Below are positions 34,125 through 42,264 of a stretch of DNA of 49,241 nucleotides, piece after piece; the first letter of the stretch is position 1; each line of letters opens with the position of its first letter. The stretch comes from JAAYCI01 sp964371725 (lineage in GTDB: Bacteria; Bacillota; Clostridia; Oscillospirales; Ruminococcaceae). The notes below the pieces were generated by a model. It did no database searches. It was not told where the DNA came from and was given only the letters and a program-made list of their open reading frames with translations. The translations under genes were made by a program, and so were the position numbers. Location of the stretch: NCBI GenBank assembly GCA_964371725.1, contig CAYJNQ010000012.1, positions 1-49,241 of the forward strand. Direction: 5' to 3'.

Positions 34125-34153
34125 TTGAAATTACATGAAAAACCCCTTACAAT
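34125..34153 (+). promoter_or_regulatory. chemoreceptor promoter
   Basis: TTGAAA (34125-34130), 17-base spacer, TACAAT (34148-34153), about 99 bases before the start codon at 34252. The rest of the 34013-34251 gap shows only a weak GGG/CCC hairpin near 34057. Confidence 0.7.
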
Positions 34154-34251
34154 GGATATAAGAGTTCACGGTTCATTTTTATTTGGTTCTTTGTTTTTTC
34201 TGCAATTTCACCCGTATTTGTTATTTCACACAAGGTAGGGAAGGGGATTTT

Positions 34252-35697
34252 ATGAAAAACATTAGTATTACTGCAAAATTGTTTGTTGCATTCGGGGCGA
34301 TTGTCGTGTTGCTTTTGGTTTTAAGCACCATGGCACTCATTGGCATCGGCGTAGTTTATGACCTAGGCTATGAAATGATTGTAGTGGCAGCCGAGGCAGA
34401 GGCGGGCACATTCGACATTTCCCAGTTCACCGAGAGCGTTGCCCCCATTGAAACACTTATTCAAGTGGTTGTGTTTGGTGTTTCGGCGCTTGCTGTGGTG
34501 GTTAGTGTCCTGATGGCTGTGCTGATTCGTTCTTCTATTGTAAAACCGGTACGTGAATTAGAGCAGGCTGTACGCGATATATCAATTGGTAAACTCAATT
34601 GTAAAATTGCTTACGACGGACGTGATGAGCTTGGCCGTTTGGCAAAACATCTGCGTGAATCCATTTCCACCATTCAGGCTTATATTAACGATATTTCACG
34701 TGCCATGGCAGAATTGCGAAAAGGAAACTTTGATATTTATGCATCCCAACCCTTTGTTGGCGATTTTGAGGAAATTGAAACCTCTATCCTTGGCATGATT
34801 AAGCAGTTATCGGGTACAATGCAACAAATCAGCGAAGTGGCAGAGCAAGTTTCTTCTGGCTCAGAGCAGGTTTCTTCCGGTAGTCAAGCCCTTGCACAGG
34901 GTGCTACTGAGCAAGCCAGTAGCGTGGAGGAGCTCTCGGTTACCTTGAACGATATATCCAGCCAGGTGAAACAAAATGCTGAAAATGCCGAAAATGCTAG
35001 TGTGAAGGCAGGCGGTGCTGTGAGCGCCATTAACAACAGCAACCAACGTATGCAAGAACTCATGCAGTCGATGAGCGAGATTGAAAGCAAGAGCAACGAA
35101 ATTAGCAAGATTATTAAAACCATTGAAGATATTGCTTTCCAAACCAATATTTTGGCGCTGAACGCTGCTGTGGAAGCCGCCAGAGCAGGTGCTGCCGGCA
35201 AAGGTTTTGCTGTGGTGGCCGATGAAGTGCGCAACCTAGCTGCAAAAAGTGCCGATGCCGCTAAAAACACCACCATCCTCATTGAGGGTTCTGTTTCGGC
35301 CATTGCCGAGGGTGTGCGCTTAGCCGGCCTAACAGCAGATGAGCTGAACAATGCCGTGGATAATGTTACAAGCACCACGGGCATGATTTCTGAAATCACT
35401 CAGGCCACGGAAGAACAGGCCACGGCCATTGCTCAGGTGTCTTTGGGCATCGATCAAATCGCCTCTGTTGTGCAGCTCAATTCGGCCACAAGCGAAGAAA
35501 GTGCTGCTGCATCTGAAACCCTTTCCGGGCAAGCACATTCTCTGCGGCAGCTTGTGTCGCATTATAACTTAAAACCCGCAGGAACTGGCTCGCGCATTGG
35601 CGCCGCTAGCTCGCCAGCCGATAGCATTATTGCTACCTCTTCTGCCAGTGTGCCCGGTTTGCCACCCGCCCCCGCTCCGGGCGAAGCCTTATTCTAA
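34252..35697 (+). CDS. methyl-accepting chemotaxis protein with minimal sensor region
   Basis: A 481-residue receptor. TM1 (about 10-31) and TM2 (about 71-92) are separated by only some 40 residues, far too few for a usual ligand-binding domain. HAMP follows, then the signalling hairpin with tip FQTNILALNAAVEAARAG near residue 298 and GFAVVADEVRNLA after it. The C-terminus is Pro/Ala-rich. The ATG at 34252 has GGGAAGGGGAT upstream. Its terminator has been interrupted by repeat copy B. It might respond to membrane or cytoplasmic signals, or to a partner protein. Confidence 0.93.
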   Translation: MKNISITAKLFVAFGAIVVLLLVLSTMALIGIGVVYDLGYEMIVVAAEAEAGTFDISQFTESVAPIETLIQVVVFGVSALAVVVSVLMAVLIRSSIVKPVRELEQAVRDISIGKLNCKIAYDGRDELGRLAKHLRESISTIQAYINDISRAMAELRKGNFDIYASQPFVGDFEEIETSILGMIKQLSGTMQQISEVAEQVSSGSEQVSSGSQALAQGATEQASSVEELSVTLNDISSQVKQNAENAENASVKAGGAVSAINNSNQRMQELMQSMSEIESKSNEISKIIKTIEDIAFQTNILALNAAVEAARAGAAGKGFAVVADEVRNLAAKSADAAKNTTILIEGSVSAIAEGVRLAGLTADELNNAVDNVTSTTGMISEITQATEEQATAIAQVSLGIDQIASVVQLNSATSEESAAASETLSGQAHSLRQLVSHYNLKPAGTGSRIGAASSPADSIIATSSASVPGLPPAPAPGEALF

Positions 35698-35713
35698 GAA
35701 ACAAAATTAAAAA

Positions 35714-35735
35714 AACACCGTTTTACAAACGGTGT
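35714..35735 (+). terminator. terminator hairpin, left copy (lost its T-run)
   Basis: ACACCGTTT and AAACGGTGT form a stem with a TAC loop after an A-run. The 22 bases are identical to 35879-35900. The left copy continues into repeat B (CAGACTG) instead of a T-run, so it is probably the disrupted half of the chemoreceptor terminator. Confidence 0.75.
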
Positions 35736-35878
35736 CAGACTGTCAAAAAAGTGCAGGTCGGCAAGAAAGTGCCAAGTTCTAGGAAGCAAAAAATGCCGCA
35801 AAGGTGCATATAGTTGATATGGTTCTGCCGCGGCATTTTGCAGTCTGACGACGCAATTGGTGCTTTATTGCCGGCCTG
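35736..35878 (+). repeat. structured dispersed repeat, copy B
   Basis: A 143-base element related to 25068-25264. Its ends are long inverted repeats: CAGGTCGGCAAGAAAGTGCC (35754-35773) matches the complement of the right end (AATTGGTGCTTTATTGCCGG followed by CCTG) with few differences, several of which are G-U compatible in RNA. Inside, AAAATGCCGC pairs with GCGGCATTTT around a smaller CATAT/ATATG hairpin. It carries no open frame. The element sits between two identical terminator hairpins. Confidence 0.78.
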
Positions 35879-35907
35879 AACACCGTTTTACAAACGGTGT
35901 TTTTTTG
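35879..35907 (+). terminator. terminator hairpin, right copy with T-run
   Basis: Same 22-base stem-loop as 35714-35735, here followed by TTTTTTT. Functional-looking terminator for the chemoreceptor gene upstream of the element. Confidence 0.85.
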
Positions 35908-35920
35908 TTGCATAAACAAA

Positions 35921-36162
35921 TCCCCCGGCATAGCCGGGGGACAGGGTGTTAACAAAACCCTTTTTGTGTCGTCAAACGGTAAGATGCCGCAGCAGTTGCC
36001 TATTGTACCTAGGCACTTTTTGTTGTTTTTTGTACGCTGTGCAGAAAGCATCCGGAGAACCGGCCGCCGAACCCACCTCTCTGTGCCGGTTGCGCTCCCA
36101 GCCCTTTGTACCTTCTTGCTGCCCTAGCTTTTATAACAGTCTAACCCCCGGCAATGCCGGGA
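35921..36162. other. non-coding stretch bounded by two similar GC-rich palindromes
   Basis: CCCCCGGC-ATA-GCCGGGGG (35922-35940) and CCCGGC-AAT-GCCGGG (36146-36161) have the same core, in the same orientation, about 220 bases apart. Between them I see no convincing gene; short frames on both strands have no ribosome site and no recognisable product. The arrangement could be a small palindrome-ended element or simply two terminator hairpins serving the convergent chemoreceptor genes. The remaining bases up to 36262 contain only a short AAAGCCA/TGGCTTT hairpin. Confidence 0.4.
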
Positions 36163-36262
36163 AATATTGATTTCTTCGTTTTCCGCAAAGCCACCTTTGG
36201 CTTCTTACTCAAAGTATTTAAAATAGTTGCAGGCTCTTCGCTGATACCAAACCTCGCAAAGC

Positions 36263-37909
36263 TTACAGCACGAACCGATCAACCAGGGTGTGCAGGTTGC
36301 TCGCCTGCGAAGAGAGTTCTTGGCTTATGGCAGCACTTTCTTCGCTTGTGGCACTATTCGTTTGCACCACGGTGGAAATGGCGTCAATCGCACCGGAAAT
36401 CTCCTGGATGCTGTGTGCTTGTTCCTCGGTTGCTTTGGCAATCTCGTCAATGGTCACCACCATTTGTTGCACTTTGGATGCCAAATCCTCAAATGAGGCA
36501 TTGGCTTTCTCCGCAATGCCCTCGCCCACTTGCACGGCATGTATAGAGCGCTCAATAAGCTGGGTGGTGTTCTGCACGGCTTCAGACGATTTTTGTGCAA
36601 GGTTTCGCACTTCATCGGCCACAACGGCAAATCCTTTGCCCGCTTCCCCAGCCCTCGCAGCCTCTACGGCTGCATTCAAGGCGAGCAAGTTCGTTTGGAA
36701 AGCAATATCGTCTATCACCTTGGTAACCCGCACAATGTCTTCAGATGTGTTGGAAATCTCCCGCATGGCAGCCAACATTTCCTGCATATCGGAAAGTGTT
36801 CCCTTTGTCACTTCGCCCGATATGACAGCAAGATCATTCACTTTCTTTGCATTGTTTGAGTTGTCCCCTATTTGCACGGAAATTTCCTGCAAGCTGTGCG
36901 AAAGGCTATCTACACTACCGGCTTGGTCGATGGCGCCCTCGGCCAAGGCCTGTGCCCCGTCGGAAACCAACCCAACACTGGACGAAATTAGCTCGGCCGA
37001 AGAAGATACCTGTGAAAGGGCACCGCGCACAGAATGCGTCATCTTGCCCACAGAATCGTACAATTCGTGCCAATCTCCCATATAAATAGAGGGATCGCCC
37101 ACATCTACGTTCCACTCTCCCTTTGAAATTTTGCCAAGCATCTCCACCAAACGCGCATTCAATGCAGAAAGATTTGTTTTCATCTCGTTAAACGAAACTG
37201 CCAACAGTCCAATTTCATTGTTGGCTTGCACGTTTAAATCGAAATTCATTTCACCTTTCGCGATGTTTTGGGCCGCATCCATCACAACAGCGAGTGGTTT
37301 TGCAACCGACCGGTTGATAACCGCTTTGGCTATGATACAAACCAATAAAATGAGGATAATACCCACAATCATGGAAACCGTGAGCGCGCGGCTGATGGAA
37401 GCATTGTTTGCATCGCTGGATATACCGGCAAAAACCACACCCACAACATTGCCATTTTCATCCAAATGTGGAATGTAGGAAGTGATGTGACTTTCACCCA
37501 GAATTTCTGCTTCTCCAACATAGCTTTGCCCCTGTCTCAAAACAATGTCTGCAATGGTAGGATCCAGTGTTGTGCCCGTCACACGCTCTCCCTCTATGAT
37601 AATGGTTGTAAACTCTCTCACATCTCCGTTGAAAACTGTGAATTCACAGCCTGTAATTTCTTTAAGCCTATCCAAAATTTCAGTCTTATCTTCCATCTCG
37701 CGCACTTCTTCCAAGCTCAACTCATATTCCAAAAGGTTTGTGCCGGTGACGCACTGGTCTGTTAGCTCTCCATTCACATTGCTTGCCGTCATAACACCAC
37801 TGATGATGATCATAACGGTTACAATCAGTGTTGTCATCACGGCAATCATAAGATTGAATTGCGTGGCCAATTTTCCATATTTCAATTTTCCGTGTTTACT
37901 GGCGTTCAT
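36263..37909 (-). CDS. methyl-accepting chemotaxis protein with Cache-type sensor
   Basis: A 548-residue receptor with TM1 at about 18-41, an extracellular domain of about 135 residues that looks like a single Cache fold (ILDRLKEITGCEFTVFNGD, then ITSYIPHLDENGNVVGVVFAG), TM2 at about 176-198, HAMP, and the signalling hairpin with tip FQTNLLALNAAVEAARAG near residue 397. No CheR pentapeptide at the end. The ATG at 37909 follows AAAGGAGGAGCG. Convergent with the previous chemoreceptor. The ligand, probably a small organic acid or amino acid by analogy with single Cache receptors, is unknown. Confidence 0.94.
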   Translation of the reverse strand: MNASKHGKLKYGKLATQFNLMIAVMTTLIVTVMIIISGVMTASNVNGELTDQCVTGTNLLEYELSLEEVREMEDKTEILDRLKEITGCEFTVFNGDVREFTTIIIEGERVTGTTLDPTIADIVLRQGQSYVGEAEILGESHITSYIPHLDENGNVVGVVFAGISSDANNASISRALTVSMIVGIILILLVCIIAKAVINRSVAKPLAVVMDAAQNIAKGEMNFDLNVQANNEIGLLAVSFNEMKTNLSALNARLVEMLGKISKGEWNVDVGDPSIYMGDWHELYDSVGKMTHSVRGALSQVSSSAELISSSVGLVSDGAQALAEGAIDQAGSVDSLSHSLQEISVQIGDNSNNAKKVNDLAVISGEVTKGTLSDMQEMLAAMREISNTSEDIVRVTKVIDDIAFQTNLLALNAAVEAARAGEAGKGFAVVADEVRNLAQKSSEAVQNTTQLIERSIHAVQVGEGIAEKANASFEDLASKVQQMVVTIDEIAKATEEQAHSIQEISGAIDAISTVVQTNSATSEESAAISQELSSQASNLHTLVDRFVL

Positions 37910-38098
37910 AACGCTCCTCCTTTGGGTTCACTGCCTAATTTAATTCTATACTTCTATTATTGGCTTTTTTCCGACAAAAGTAAATACAATTTTCACATAT
38001 TTTACAAATCATTTTTTCTCACATTTCTCCGATACTGCAAAATCCGGCACCCTTCTTCTTTTTTTCTCTTTGAGGCGTAGAACAAGGGAAAATGGCAT

Positions 38099-38138
38099 AA
38101 AAAAACGGGCACATCCCCTTTAATCGTGGCTGCACCCG
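38099..38138 (-). terminator. terminator of the HPr gene
   Basis: Read leftward: CGGGTGC (38138-38132) pairs with GTGCCCG (38112-38106), including two G-T wobbles, followed by a run of seven T. Confidence 0.65.
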
Positions 38139-38169
38139 AGGTGTTTTCAGTTGATTTAGCAAACGGGTA

Positions 38170-38430
38170 TCAATGCAATTTTTCAAGGTAATCCACAAGC
38201 GCATTCACTGCCTCTTCTTCGTCGTGCCCGTCCGCCTCAATTTCCACAAGGGTGCCCTGCGAAAACCCCTGCGTAAGAATAAGCAAAATCGATTTTGCAT
38301 TTATTTTTTTCTTGCCTACACGGCCAATGCTGATAGCGGACGTATACTGGGTGGCCAAGCGCACAAAATCGCTGGCAGGACGTGCATGCAGGCCAATTTC
38401 GTTTTGAACAAGCGTTTGTTTTAAGTACAT
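38170..38430 (-). CDS. ptsH: phosphocarrier protein HPr
   Basis: Small phosphocarrier of the PTS, 86 residues. The active-site loop EIGLHARPAS contains the phosphorylated His15, and the regulatory serine lies in INAKSILLI at residue 47, equivalent to the Ser46 site phosphorylated by HPr kinase in Firmicutes. The ATG at 38430 was chosen because AGAGGGA precedes it; an ATG six codons upstream lies before that site. It is a single gene with its own terminator and is not linked to ptsI here. Divergent to the HPr-like gene at 38640. Confidence 0.95.
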   Translation of the reverse strand: MYLKQTLVQNEIGLHARPASDFVRLATQYTSAISIGRVGKKKINAKSILLILTQGFSQGTLVEIEADGHDEEEAVNALVDYLEKLH

Positions 38431-38579
38431 ACTGCAATTCCCTCTCATCCAATAAAATAAGAAATTTCATGACAATTTTCTTTTACTATAACATAGGGCG
38501 ACGGCGGCCCGCAAGTGACGTTTTTACCACATTTTTTTTATTTTGTTGTACGTTTTGGCTTTCTTTTTTTTGTGCTTCG

Positions 38580-38588
38580 TGCTATACT
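38580..38588 (+). promoter_or_regulatory. extended -10 promoter of the HPr-like gene
   Basis: TGC followed by TATACT (38583-38588), 51 bases before the start codon; no clear -35 box at normal distance. Confidence 0.5.
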
Positions 38589-38639
38589 GACCGAAAGAAC
38601 CGTATTTTATAAGATGAGAAAAATCGTGAGGTAAACGAC

Positions 38640-38870
38640 ATGATAAGCAAGAAAAAAATACATTATATCACCGAATTGCAAGAGCTGCAAAAACTGGCCG
38701 TGGAAAGCGAATACGAAGTGGAAATGCGTGACGAAGCCGGGGAAAAAGTGGTGGATGCCAAGAGTTATATCGGTATGTACGCGCTGGATTTCACACAACC
38801 CGTGCTTATTGTATCGGAAGACGAGCAGTATCACAAACGCATTGCAACCATCGGCGACAATGTGCAATAA
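38640..38870 (+). CDS. HPr-like small protein lacking the catalytic histidine
   Basis: A 76-residue protein. Its segment KVVDAKSYIGMYALDF..PVLIV lines up with the Ser46 region and following helix/strand of HPr (compare KINAKSILLILTQGF in the neighbour), and LQELQKLAVESEYEVEM fits HPr helix 1. The GLHARPA loop with the phosphorylated His is absent, so it cannot act as a normal PTS carrier. The ATG at 38640 has GAGGT 8 bases upstream. It is divergent from ptsH and followed 45 bases later by an AI-2E-type transporter gene. Assignment to the HPr fold is by eye and moderately firm. Confidence 0.65.
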   Translation: MISKKKIHYITELQELQKLAVESEYEVEMRDEAGEKVVDAKSYIGMYALDFTQPVLIVSEDEQYHKRIATIGDNVQ

Positions 38871-38915
38871 GCCAGAAGCACAAAACCGAATCATAGGAAC
38901 GTGGAGTGAGATGCC

Positions 38916-40136
38916 TTGAAACATAAGTTGCGCAGTTTTTTCACACAGCGTGTGTTGTCTAATTTGCTCATCATCTGTTTGGGCATTGTTTTTTATTTGG
39001 TTTTTTCCAATTTCGAGCGTGTAAGTGAAAGCATTTCGTGGGTATTTGGGCTTTTTTCACCCTTCATCATCGGCATGGCTTTGGCCTATTTTCTGAACCT
39101 TCCCATGCGATTTCTTGAAAAAAAATTGTTGTATAGAATTAAAAAGACAAAGCTTATTCGCCCGCTGTCTATCACATTGGTATACATTTTGCTGGCTGTT
39201 ATTCTGGGGATACTCATTGTTCTGATTTTGCCCCAACTCATTGAGAGCCTTCTTTCACTCATCAACAACATCCCCCTTTATCTCGATAACCTCACACAAT
39301 TTGCCGAATGGGTTACCGAAAGCTTGGATTTAGAAGAGGATACGCTGGATTTCATTGTGGTGAGCTATACGGATTTTGTGACGGAAGTGATTGCTCTTGT
39401 GCGCAATTTTCTGCCGGATTTGCTGGACTGGAGCGTACGCATCGGTTCAGGTGTCATTACGGGCCTTACAGCGGTGATGGCTTCCATTTATATGTTGGCC
39501 AGCAAGGAAAAACTGCAAAAACAGGGAAAAAAGATTTTGTTTGCCCTTTTAAAAGCAAAAACCGCAAAAAATGTTTTGAAAACAGCAGAACTTAGCAACC
39601 GAATTTTTTCCGGCTTTATCAGCGGAAAATTCATCGACAGTGTTATCATCGGCATCATTTGTTATCTTTTTATGACCATTACAAATGCCTACTTTTACAC
39701 CATGCCACAGGCGCTTCTCATCAGCCTCATCATCGGTGTCACCAATATCATCCCGTTTTTTGGGCCATTTATCGGGGCGGTTCCCTCGGTGTTCCTTTTG
39801 CTCATCATCAACCCAGGCAGTGCGGTGGTTTTCGGAATTTTTGTCATCGTGCTACAACAGTTCGATGGCAACATCCTCGGCCCCAAAATTTTGGGCGATT
39901 CCACAGGCCTGCCGCCACTTTGGGTTCTTGTGGCCATCATTGTGGGGGGCGATTTGTTTGGTTTTGCCGGCATGATTCTGGGCGTTCCCACGGCAGCCGT
40001 TTTTTACGTGCTGATTCGAAAAGCCATTCACAAGCGCCTGCGTGTGAAGGGCATCGATGAAAACGGAGACCTCATACAAGCGTTGCCACTGGAAGAGCAA
40101 GCCTTGCCCGAAGAAAAAGATTCCTTGCCTCACTAA
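38916..40136 (+). CDS. AI-2E-family transporter (PerM/YdbI-like)
   Basis: A 406-residue membrane protein with about eight hydrophobic segments. Family blocks are visible: SPFIIGMALAYFLNLPM near the N-terminus, SGKFIDSVIIGIICY in the middle, and IIGVTNIIPFFGPFIGAVPS with QQFDGNILGPKILGDSTGLPP in the C-terminal half, the most conserved region. The hydrophilic tail is Glu-rich. The start is TTG 38916 with GGAG upstream. Despite the name, members export diverse small molecules or exchange Na+/H+; the substrate here is unknown. Confidence 0.92.
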   Translation: MKHKLRSFFTQRVLSNLLIICLGIVFYLVFSNFERVSESISWVFGLFSPFIIGMALAYFLNLPMRFLEKKLLYRIKKTKLIRPLSITLVYILLAVILGILIVLILPQLIESLLSLINNIPLYLDNLTQFAEWVTESLDLEEDTLDFIVVSYTDFVTEVIALVRNFLPDLLDWSVRIGSGVITGLTAVMASIYMLASKEKLQKQGKKILFALLKAKTAKNVLKTAELSNRIFSGFISGKFIDSVIIGIICYLFMTITNAYFYTMPQALLISLIIGVTNIIPFFGPFIGAVPSVFLLLIINPGSAVVFGIFVIVLQQFDGNILGPKILGDSTGLPPLWVLVAIIVGGDLFGFAGMILGVPTAAVFYVLIRKAIHKRLRVKGIDENGDLIQALPLEEQALPEEKDSLPH

Positions 40137-40190
40137 GCTTGCTACCAAAACAGCATAAAACAAAATGAGATTACAGATGGGTGGGATTTT

Positions 40191-40499
40191 TTGTTTTCAA
40201 CACAAGAAAAAAAAGCGAAAGTATTCAAAGCCCTGTGTGACCCAAAACGTGTGGCGATTGTTGAAATTTTGCGCGATGGAGAAAGATGTGCATGCAAATT
40301 GACAGATGCGCTCGACATTGCGCAATCTGCATTGTCGTATCATATGAAAATTCTGTGTGAATCCGGCCTTGTGGTGTGTCGCCACGAGGGGAAATGGTCG
40401 CACTATCGCATCAGCAAAGAAGGCCGCGAGGCCGCTTTGGCTCTGCTACAAGAGCTTACCGAGCTCAAAGAAACGGAAGGTGGCTGCGGCTGCAGCTAG
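40191..40499 (+). CDS. ArsR-family metal-responsive regulator
   Basis: A 102-residue winged-helix repressor. The DNA-binding region is LTDALDIAQSALSYHMKIL, and the helix before it contains a CAC pair in ERCACKL, equivalent to the ELCVCDL metal(loid) site of arsenic sensors. The C-terminus adds GGCGC, giving two more cysteines. The start is TTG 40191 behind GGTGGGA. No arsenic or metal efflux gene follows; a terminator closes the gene, so its target is the transporter upstream, itself, or a distant locus. Confidence 0.9.
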   Translation: MFSTQEKKAKVFKALCDPKRVAIVEILRDGERCACKLTDALDIAQSALSYHMKILCESGLVVCRHEGKWSHYRISKEGREAALALLQELTELKETEGGCGCS

Positions 40500-40535
40500 G
40501 TTTTTTGCAACAGCGATATCTATCTTGCAAGCCAG

Positions 40536-40564
40536 AAAAGAGAGGCCTAAGTGGTCTCTCTTTT
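40536..40564 (+). terminator. intrinsic terminator of the ArsR gene
   Basis: AAAAGAGAGGCC (40536-40547) pairs with GGTCTCTCTTTT (40553-40564), with one G-T wobble; T-rich tail. Confidence 0.8.
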
Positions 40565-40747
40565 CTTTGTCTATTCTCATCACAAAAATACGCAGCTAAG
40601 TTTGGTAAATCATACAAAAAAATTTTATTTTATTGAAAAAAATATTTTTTTGTAGTAAGCTTGCATTGTCTTCACTTTTAGGGGTATGAAAAATGAGTTG
40701 TTGTTTTTGAACGCAAGAAATGATGTGAGCTGAGAAAGGGAGGAATC
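40565..40747 (+). other. AT-rich gap before the permease
   Basis: About 180 bases of AT-rich sequence. I see no purine riboswitch and no gene. Candidate promoter elements (TTGAAA near 40634 and TAAGCT at 40657, or TTGCAT near 40661 and TATGAA near 40684) are weak. Confidence 0.4.
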
Positions 40748-42193
40748 ATGAACAAACAAACCGAAATAACAGATCCAAAACAAATGGTGCACGAACTAAA
40801 AGGACGCCCACCTTTGCCCATGGCTATTGCACTGGGGCTACAACACGTGCTTGCCATGTTTGTGGGCAACCTGACACCGCTCTTGATTGTGGGCGGCGCC
40901 TATAGCGCTGCAAACCCCGGCGCCATTGATGTTGCCTATCTTGCGCAATGTGCCATGGTGCTGGCCGGGTTTACCACCCTGGTGCAGCTATACAAGCTTG
41001 GGCCCATCGGCTCGGGGCTGCCCATTGTAATGGGCACAAGCAGTGCCTTTATCGGTGTGAACAGCTCCATTGCCATGACGGGTGGCTGGGCTGCCCTGAC
41101 GGGGGCCACACTCATTGGCGGCCTCTTTGAATTGGGACTGGGCTCGTTCATGAAAAAACTGCGCCGCTTTTTCCCGCCACTTGTAACAGGGGTAACGGTG
41201 CTCTCCATTGGCATCACATTGATTCCCGTGGGTGTGCAAAACTTCGCCGGGGGCGGAAGCCCGGAGATAAACCCGAACTTTGGGTCCTTACAAAATCTGT
41301 TTGTGGCGTCTGTTGTGTTGCTTGTGGTCATTTTGCTGCGCATCTTTGGCAAGGGGATGTTGGGGCTTGCCTCCTTGCTTGTAGCAACGCTTGTGGGCTA
41401 TGGCGTGGCCGTGGGGATGTATTTTCTTATTCCCGAGGAGTCGCTTACGCTTAGCATTACAATGACGAATTTGTTGGAGGGCGGCCTCATTTCGCTGCCT
41501 ATCCCATTCCGCTATGGTATTGAGTTCCGCTTGGATGCCATTATACCCATGCTGTTTATGTTTGTGGTGACGGCCATTGAAACCATTGGAGACACCACGG
41601 GCGTGGCCGAGGGCGGCCTTGGCCGTATGCCCACTGATAAAGAATTGCGCGGCACGGTGTTGGCCGATGGATTTTCCAGCATCCTCGGTGCGATATTCAA
41701 TGTGTCGCCACTCACCTCATTTAGCCAAAACGTGGGTCTAATTCGCATGACACGCGTTGTAAACCTATTCTCCATTGCCACCGGTGCCATCTTCCTCATT
41801 GTGGCCGGTTTTTTCCGTCCCATTGGGCAATTTTTCGCCAACATCCCACCATCTGTGCTGGGTGGTGCCGTGCTTTGCATGTTCGCCTCCATTGCGGTCA
41901 CGGGTATCAGCCTGCTTTCCAAGGTAGATTTCAACCCGCGCAACACCCTCATCATCGCCATTGCTCTGGGTGTTGGCATTGGTTTTGGCCAAGGGGCCGG
42001 TGGTGCCGCCGGAGCCATGGAGCATTTCCCCACATGGCTGCGTTATCTGTTTGGTGGCCACGGCATTGCCGCTTCTACCCTCATCGCCCTCTTGCTCAAT
42101 GTGGTGATGCCACACGATAAAACCGAAGTAAACAAAGCCGTGCCGGAAGAAACCAAAACTGAAGAAACCGCAAACGAAAACACCCCTGCCTAA
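40748..42193 (+). CDS. NCS2-family nucleobase permease (xanthine/uric acid type)
   Basis: A 481-residue inner-membrane symporter of the nucleobase-ascorbate (NAT/NCS2) family with about 12-14 membrane helices. The N-terminus has the family block LGLQHVLAMFVGNLTPLLIVGG. ATTGDTTGVAEGG-like sequence (IETIGDTTGVAEGG) and SFSQNVGLIRMTRV, the QNxGxxxxT/S-R family signature, are near residues 280-330. The tail is Glu/Thr-rich. The QNVGLIRMT form suggests purines rather than uracil, but substrate cannot be fixed. The ATG follows AAAGGGAGGA. No purine-catabolic genes adjoin it. Confidence 0.92.
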   Translation: MNKQTEITDPKQMVHELKGRPPLPMAIALGLQHVLAMFVGNLTPLLIVGGAYSAANPGAIDVAYLAQCAMVLAGFTTLVQLYKLGPIGSGLPIVMGTSSAFIGVNSSIAMTGGWAALTGATLIGGLFELGLGSFMKKLRRFFPPLVTGVTVLSIGITLIPVGVQNFAGGGSPEINPNFGSLQNLFVASVVLLVVILLRIFGKGMLGLASLLVATLVGYGVAVGMYFLIPEESLTLSITMTNLLEGGLISLPIPFRYGIEFRLDAIIPMLFMFVVTAIETIGDTTGVAEGGLGRMPTDKELRGTVLADGFSSILGAIFNVSPLTSFSQNVGLIRMTRVVNLFSIATGAIFLIVAGFFRPIGQFFANIPPSVLGGAVLCMFASIAVTGISLLSKVDFNPRNTLIIAIALGVGIGFGQGAGGAAGAMEHFPTWLRYLFGGHGIAASTLIALLLNVVMPHDKTEVNKAVPEETKTEETANENTPA

Positions 42194-42214
42194 GCAAGGT
42201 AAGCCACAAAACAA

Positions 42215-42250
42215 AAGGAGCTGTTTCAAAATAATTTGAAACAGCTCCTT
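42215..42250. terminator. bidirectional terminator
   Basis: AAGGAGCTGTTTCAAA (42215-42230) is perfectly complementary to 42235-42250. It lies between the convergent permease and DUF4190 genes, with T-rich sequence after it when read leftward. Same stem core as at 231-262. Confidence 0.9.
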
Positions 42251-42264
42251 ACTATGTGTCTCTT

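Noticed and set aside
35901..36262. Remnant transposase gene beside repeat copy B
   Set aside because: Short frames on either strand have no ribosome site and no transposase motif I can recognise.
36288..37085. Rightward frame of 265 residues opposite the third chemoreceptor
   Set aside because: Low-complexity Ser/Ala/Cys product typical of antisense to chemoreceptor helices.
40565..40747. Purine riboswitch before the nucleobase permease
   Set aside because: No three-way junction core or flanking stems could be found; the stretch is plain AT-rich DNA.
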